NCBI GenBank assembly: GCA_029243445.1
Contig: JAQWSA010000142.1
Coordinates: 1-11,790, forward strand
Length of the DNA: 11,790 bases
Source: Alphaproteobacteria bacterium
GTDB lineage: Bacteria; Pseudomonadota; Alphaproteobacteria; UBA6615
Direction: 5' to 3'
The notes beneath the pieces are model-generated. The model saw only the letters and a program-made list of their open reading frames with translations, was not told the origin of the DNA and did not search any database. A program made the translations under genes and the position numbers. Positions 9,701 through 11,790 of this stretch are shown in pieces. The first letter of the stretch is position 1. The number at the start of each line of letters is the position of its first letter.

Positions 9701-10049
9701 CGCTAAAAGTCTAATAGAATTTGGTTTCAAAATCGTTGCCACACGCGGGACAGCAGCAGCGCTAGAAAAAAATAGCATTCCTGTGAGAATTGTGAATAAA
9801 GTCCTAGAAGGTAGACCGCACATAGTAGATTTAATGACTAATGATGAGATAGACCTAGTAATTAATACTACCGAAGGCAATCAATCTATTGCTGATAGCT
9901 ATAGTCTGCGCCGAACAGCGTTAACACAAAATATTCCTTATTATACAACTATTGCCGGCGCAAATGCTGCGCTATTAGTTATTCAATCAATGAATGCCGG
10001 AGGCCTTGAAGTTGCACCTCTGCAGGCCTACTTTAATAGTGGTATTTAA
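6762..10049 (+). CDS. carB: Carbamoyl-phosphate synthase, large subunit CarB
   Basis: CarB makes carbamoyl phosphate from bicarbonate, two ATP and ammonia supplied by CarA. The 1095 residues show the internal duplication of the family. The first ATP-grasp half (about 1-400) starts [20 protein letters not shown] (11-30) and carries the metal-binding stretch [20 protein letters not shown] (297-316). An oligomerisation domain covers about 400-555. The second half repeats the pattern at 572-591 ([19 protein letters not shown]) and 854-873 ([20 protein letters not shown]). The C-terminal MGS-like allosteric domain (about 960-1095) has [10 protein letters not shown] (993-1002) and [12 protein letters not shown] (1013-1024), where UMP-type effectors bind in relatives. 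Length is normal and no key motif is lost. The ATG is 4 bases after the carA stop. The nearest Shine-Dalgarno-like GAGG lies about 15 bases away inside carA, so translation is probably coupled. Confidence 0.99.
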   Translation: MPKRTDISSIMIVGAGPIIIGQACEFDYSGTQAVKALREEGYRIILINSNPATIMTDPSMADATYIEPITPEIVAQIIELERPDAILPTMGGQTALNTCLTLERNGTLKKLGIEMIGAKADVIDKAEDRLQFREAMSNIGLESPISVLVKNRKMAEEGLLKVGLPAIIRPSFTLAGTGGGVAYNQEEYFEIIEGGLAASPTSEVLVEESVLGWKEYEMEVVRDQADNCIIVCSIENIDPMGVHTGDSITVAPALTLSDKEFQIMRNASIACLREIGVDTGGSNVQFAVNPSNGRMVVIEMNPRVSRSSALASKATGFPIAKIAAKLAVGYTLDELDNDITGVTPASFEPTIDYIVTKIPRFTFEKFPGTKPLLTTSMKSVGEVMAIGRTFAESLQKAMRSLETGLTGLNEIEIPNSQFSEKNSTYDLDSVRAALGHPTPERILIIAQAIRLGVELNEIQRVTHYDPWFLEQLECLIITENKIRKSGLPKDHDGLLSIKQMGFSDARLAELSNQSEPEVTNLRNVLSVKPIYKRIDTCAAEFPSQTPYMYSTYEGYIGQPGECEADPSEKSKIIVLGGGPNRIGQGIEFDYCCVHAVFALNEAGYETIMINCNPETVSTDYDTSDRLYFEPLTTEDVIEICQLEQKSGNLMGVIVQFGGQTPLKLSSALHNRGINILGTSPDAIDLAEDRERFQQILKKLNLKQPQNGLAKSVNEAISVAEKLSFPLLIRPSYVLGGRAMEIVYDMEGVIRYITEAVKVSGDSPVLLDSFLQEAIEVDVDALADSSGDIYIAGIMEHIEEAGIHSGDSACSLPPFTLNSIVLDEIERQTKILAKALKVVGLMNIQFAVKDDDLYIIEVNPRASRTVPFVAKATGVQLAKLAARLMVNQLLSEFGLGESGVSKAPVSSHVAIKEAVFPFARFPGVDTILGPEMKSTGEVMGLDKDFGHAFAKSQLASGVKIPTSGNVFISVRDRDKSNALVLAKSLIEFGFKIVATRGTAAALEKNSIPVRIVNKVLEGRPHIVDLMTNDEIDLVINTTEGNQSIADSYSLRRTALTQNIPYYTTIAGANAALLVIQSMNAGGLEVAPLQAYFNSGI
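8487..8494 (+). repeat. G8 homopolymer inside carB
   Basis: Eight consecutive G encode most of Gly576-Gly578 in the LGGGPN loop that opens the second ATP-grasp half of CarB. It is striking in an AT-rich gene, but the amino acids are conserved in the family, so only the codon choice is unusual. Confidence 0.9.
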
Positions 10050-10157
10050 AAAATCTGTATCATAGAATTCATATCATGTAAGTTAATCATAGCAATAAAT
10101 TCAACAAAGTTATTTATTAGTAATTTTACTTTAACATTTTAATATTTAGACAAAATT

Positions 10158-10631
10158 ATGGAAAAAACACCAATGACCGCTGAGGGTCACGCAATCCTTC
10201 AGGAAGAACTGAGAAATTTAAAGACTATAGAAAGACCAGCTGTAATTAAAGCTATAGCAGCGGCTCGCGAACATGGAGATTTGTCAGAAAATGCCGAATA
10301 TCATGCGGCACGAGAACGACAGAGTTTTATTGAAGGCAGAATCGGGGAACTAGAGGACGCAACAAAACGTGCCGAAATTATCGATACTTCAAAACAAAAA
10401 GGTAAAACCGCAAGATTTGGTGCCAAAGTTAAACTTTCTGATGAAGATACAGGCAATGAAATTACTTACCAGCTAGTTGGAGAATTTGAAGCAGATATAA
10501 AAAAGAACAAAATATCTATTGCATCACCATTAGGAAAAGCACTAATCGGACGTGATCCACATGACAGCGTTGAGGTCCAAACTCCAAACGGAATGAGATA
10601 CTATGAAATAGTTTCAGTCCGGTTTAAATAG
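10158..10631 (+). CDS. greA: Transcription elongation factor GreA
   Basis: GreA enters the secondary channel of backtracked RNA polymerase and stimulates cleavage of the nascent transcript, rescuing stalled complexes. The 157-residue protein matches the family length exactly. An N-terminal coiled coil (about 8-75) carries the tip [18 protein letters not shown] (38-55), with the catalytic acids Asp41 and Glu44 in place. The C-terminal FKBP-like domain (about 82-157) includes the conserved [18 protein letters not shown] (123-140). The start [18 protein letters not shown] is the usual alphaproteobacterial form, although no clear Shine-Dalgarno precedes the ATG. It follows carB on the same strand after about 108 AT-rich bases that contain no obvious terminator, so it may be read from the car promoter as well as from its own. 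It is convergent with the Lrp-family gene. Confidence 0.98.
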   Translation: MEKTPMTAEGHAILQEELRNLKTIERPAVIKAIAAAREHGDLSENAEYHAARERQSFIEGRIGELEDATKRAEIIDTSKQKGKTARFGAKVKLSDEDTGNEITYQLVGEFEADIKKNKISIASPLGKALIGRDPHDSVEVQTPNGMRYYEIVSVRFK

Positions 10632-10658
10632 TTTTTGAATTATAGTTTAATTGAAAAA
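10632..10658. terminator. Weak AT-only inverted repeat between convergent greA and lrp
   Basis: TTTTT-G-AATTA, a 5-base loop, then TAATT-G-AAAAA forms an 11-base arm pair with one central G-G mismatch, with T-rich flanks on either strand. Its place between two convergent stops fits a two-way terminator. The stem has no G-C pairs, so its strength is doubtful. Confidence 0.3.
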
Positions 10659-10670
10659 AATTTGCTTCCA

Positions 10671-11180
10671 CTAGTCTAAATCGTAAACCGGCACCCCGGA
10701 ATTATGTTTGGATGTCCGAATAACTTGGAAGGTCTGCACTGTTGTTACATGGGCTACACTTGTTAATCTAGTAGTTAGCTCATTTTCGTGAGAAGTGTTA
10801 CGCGCAACAATTCTGAGCAGGAAATCACCGCCACCTCGTATCATGTCGCAACGGCGTACTTCAGGCCAGTTACCCACCTGAGTTTCAAATTCAGAAAGTA
10901 CTTCACCTGCTTGACTATCAAGGCCTACTAAAGCATGAAATGAAACTTCGAATCCCAACATTTCACCATCTAATTCTGCATGATACCCCTTAATAAAGCC
11001 TGCAGCTTCCAATGCTCTAACCCTTCTTAAGCATGGTGGAGCTGAAATACCTGATAATCTAGCTAAATTAACATTAGTCATTCGGCCATTATCGCGTAAA
11101 TGACGCAATATGCGACGGTCTATAGCATCTAGTTTGATCTGCTTGTCAGAATCTTTTATAGAATGATCCGAAGTTGTCAT
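10671..11180 (-). CDS. Lrp/AsnC-family transcriptional regulator
   Basis: This is a probable DNA-binding regulator that senses a small ligand, in relatives usually an amino acid. From the ATG at 11178-11180 it has 169 residues, close to the family norm. The N-terminal winged helix-turn-helix reads LDAIDRRILRHLRDNGRMTN (17-36), then the recognition part ISAPPCLRRVRALEAAGFI (45-63), very like Lrp. The C-terminal RAM domain (about 72-155) has the typical GGGDFLLRIVAR (116-127). An ATG 42 bases further upstream (11220-11222) would add 14 hydrophobic residues unlike the family and has no ribosome site. The internal ATG has GGGGG 12 bases upstream, so I prefer it. The gene is divergent from the ELM1-family gene and convergent with greA. 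Family members often autoregulate; the palindrome at 11291-11307 is a candidate site. The ligand and target genes cannot be told from the sequence. Confidence 0.94.
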   Translation of the reverse strand: MTTSDHSIKDSDKQIKLDAIDRRILRHLRDNGRMTNVNLARLSGISAPPCLRRVRALEAAGFIKGYHAELDGEMLGFEVSFHALVGLDSQAGEVLSEFETQVGNWPEVRRCDMIRGGGDFLLRIVARNTSHENELTTRLTSVAHVTTVQTFQVIRTSKHNSGVPVYDLD

Positions 11181-11290
11181 CTTGAATAAATACCCCCAAT
11201 AATCAATTAATATAAGGCTCATTGATAGGAATCACCAGAGCAATTAGCCTATATTAAGTGCAAATAAGTCGGCACAATGATGCTAGCAAA

Positions 11291-11307
11291 TTGAAATAAT
11301 ATTACAA
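11291..11307. promoter_or_regulatory. 17-base palindrome, candidate Lrp-family operator
   Basis: TTG-a-AATA-a-TATT-a-CAA is symmetric apart from one mismatched pair and the unpaired central base. It lies in the 166-base gap between the lrp start and the divergent ELM1-family gene, 40 bases before the latter's TTG. Lrp/AsnC proteins commonly bind AT-centred palindromes of about 15 bases near their own gene. Assigning it to this regulator is inference. Confidence 0.4.
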
Positions 11308-11337
11308 TTGGTACATTACTTTATTTTAAAATAAATC

Positions 11338-11349
11338 GAGTATATATTG
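11338..11349 (+). promoter_or_regulatory. Ribosome-binding site and TTG start of the ELM1-family gene
   Basis: GAG (11338-11340) stands 6 bases before TTG (11347-11349). An in-frame stop lies at 11332-11334, and the first in-frame ATG falls only after the conserved TDGRPG motif, so the start must lie upstream of that ATG. TTG is the only standard start codon in that interval. Confidence 0.55.
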
Positions 11350-11790
11350 AAAAAAACCATTGAATCACACCAAACAGCTGAAAGAGTTAGTACTTGGATC
11401 CTAACAGATGGCCGTCCGGGTATGGTTAATCAATGCTTGGGCCTAGCTGAATCTTTAAAAACACCAATAAAGAAAATTAATATTACTCTCTCAAAACCAT
11501 GGAATTGGACGCCACCGGCAATAACACCCAAACGGTTATATATTTTATCAAAATTTAGTGAGCCGATTTCTCCACCATGGCCAGATCTTTTAATAGGAAC
11601 TGGCCGTAAATCGATTGCGTTGGCCTTAGCAATTAAACGTTTAAGTGGAGGTAAAACCTTTTGCGTACAAATACAGAACCCTGGATCAGCAATAAAACAA
11701 TTTGATTTAGTGATAGCTCCTAACCACGATCAACTGAGTGGTAATAACGTATTTAGTACATTTGGCTCAATTAATAGAGTTAATAAAAAC
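11347..11790 (+). CDS. ELM1-like (DUF1022) family protein, C-terminus cut by window edge
   Basis: Seen: 148 codons are open to the right edge from a TTG. The motifs match the bacterial family annotated as mitochondrial fission ELM1-like: WILTDGRPGMVNQCLGLAE (17-35), then KPWNW (50-54), PPWPDLLIGTGRKSIALALA (76-95), TFCVQIQNPG (104-113), FDLVIAPNHDQLSGNNV (119-135) and FGSINRV (139-145). Family knowledge: plant ELM1 recruits a dynamin relative to mitochondria, but the bacterial proteins have no agreed function, and the fold resembles nucleotide-sugar glycosyltransferases. A role in envelope glycan synthesis is only a guess. No signal peptide or membrane segment is visible in this part. It is divergent from the Lrp-family gene and may share its control region. 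The first ATG (residue 26) would delete the TDGRPG motif, so a TTG start is favoured. Confidence 0.88.
   Translation, partial: MKKTIESHQTAERVSTWILTDGRPGMVNQCLGLAESLKTPIKKINITLSKPWNWTPPAITPKRLYILSKFSEPISPPWPDLLIGTGRKSIALALAIKRLSGGKTFCVQIQNPGSAIKQFDLVIAPNHDQLSGNNVFSTFGSINRVNKN

Noticed and set aside
9596..9880. Minus-strand open frame of 94 codons opposite carB
   Set aside because: It lies fully inside the conserved CarB allosteric domain with no ribosome site or recognisable family. The same holds for the other antisense frames in carA and carB.
10050..10157. AT-only inverted repeat AATAAAT/ATTTATT between carB and greA as a terminator
   Set aside because: The 7-base stem has no G-C pairs and no T-run follows, so it is unlikely to stop transcription.
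11181..11222. Upstream ATG for the Lrp-family protein adding 14 residues
   Set aside because: The extra residues are hydrophobic and unlike the family N-terminus, and there is no ribosome site in front of that ATG.

Overview
The window looks like a piece of chromosome from an AT-rich, probably free-living and possibly marine alphaproteobacterium. The basis is gene order and protein character. A GatB/YqeY-dnaG-rpoD cluster is divergent from carA-carB-greA, followed by an Lrp/AsnC regulator and an ELM1-family gene. RpoD has the long acidic linker usual in Proteobacteria, and CarA, CarB, DnaG and GreA read as ordinary alphaproteobacterial housekeeping proteins. The exact lineage cannot be fixed by eye.

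Left arm, minus strand, read right to left from about 5333: yqeY, dnaG, rpoD, then a membrane protein gene that runs off the left edge. The first three are the alphaproteobacterial version of the macromolecular-synthesis cluster, with yqeY where gammaproteobacteria have rpsU. The last gene begins within about 10 bases of the rpoD stop. It is markedly more AT-rich than everything else and encodes a multi-pass O-antigen ligase/polymerase-like protein. It appears to use a TTG start and is open for its whole visible length.

Right arm, plus strand: a divergent promoter region of about 250 bases separates yqeY from carA. carA and carB (glutamine-dependent carbamoyl-phosphate synthetase, feeding pyrimidine and arginine synthesis) are separated by only 4 bases. 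greA (transcript-cleavage factor) follows after about 108 bases. An Lrp/AsnC-family regulator lies convergent to greA. Divergent from it, an ELM1/DUF1022-family gene starts (probably at TTG) and runs off the right edge. The space between these last two genes holds a near-perfect 17-base palindrome that is a reasonable operator candidate.

Almost everything here is core information processing and pyrimidine/arginine metabolism. I found no tRNA or rRNA gene, CRISPR array, transposase or phage gene. I see no convincing new multi-gene system. The points most worth a second look are the AT-rich surface-polysaccharide gene fused to the rpoD transcription unit, the palindrome upstream of the ELM1-family gene, and two edge genes that ATG-only ORF calling would miss because both appear to start at TTG.
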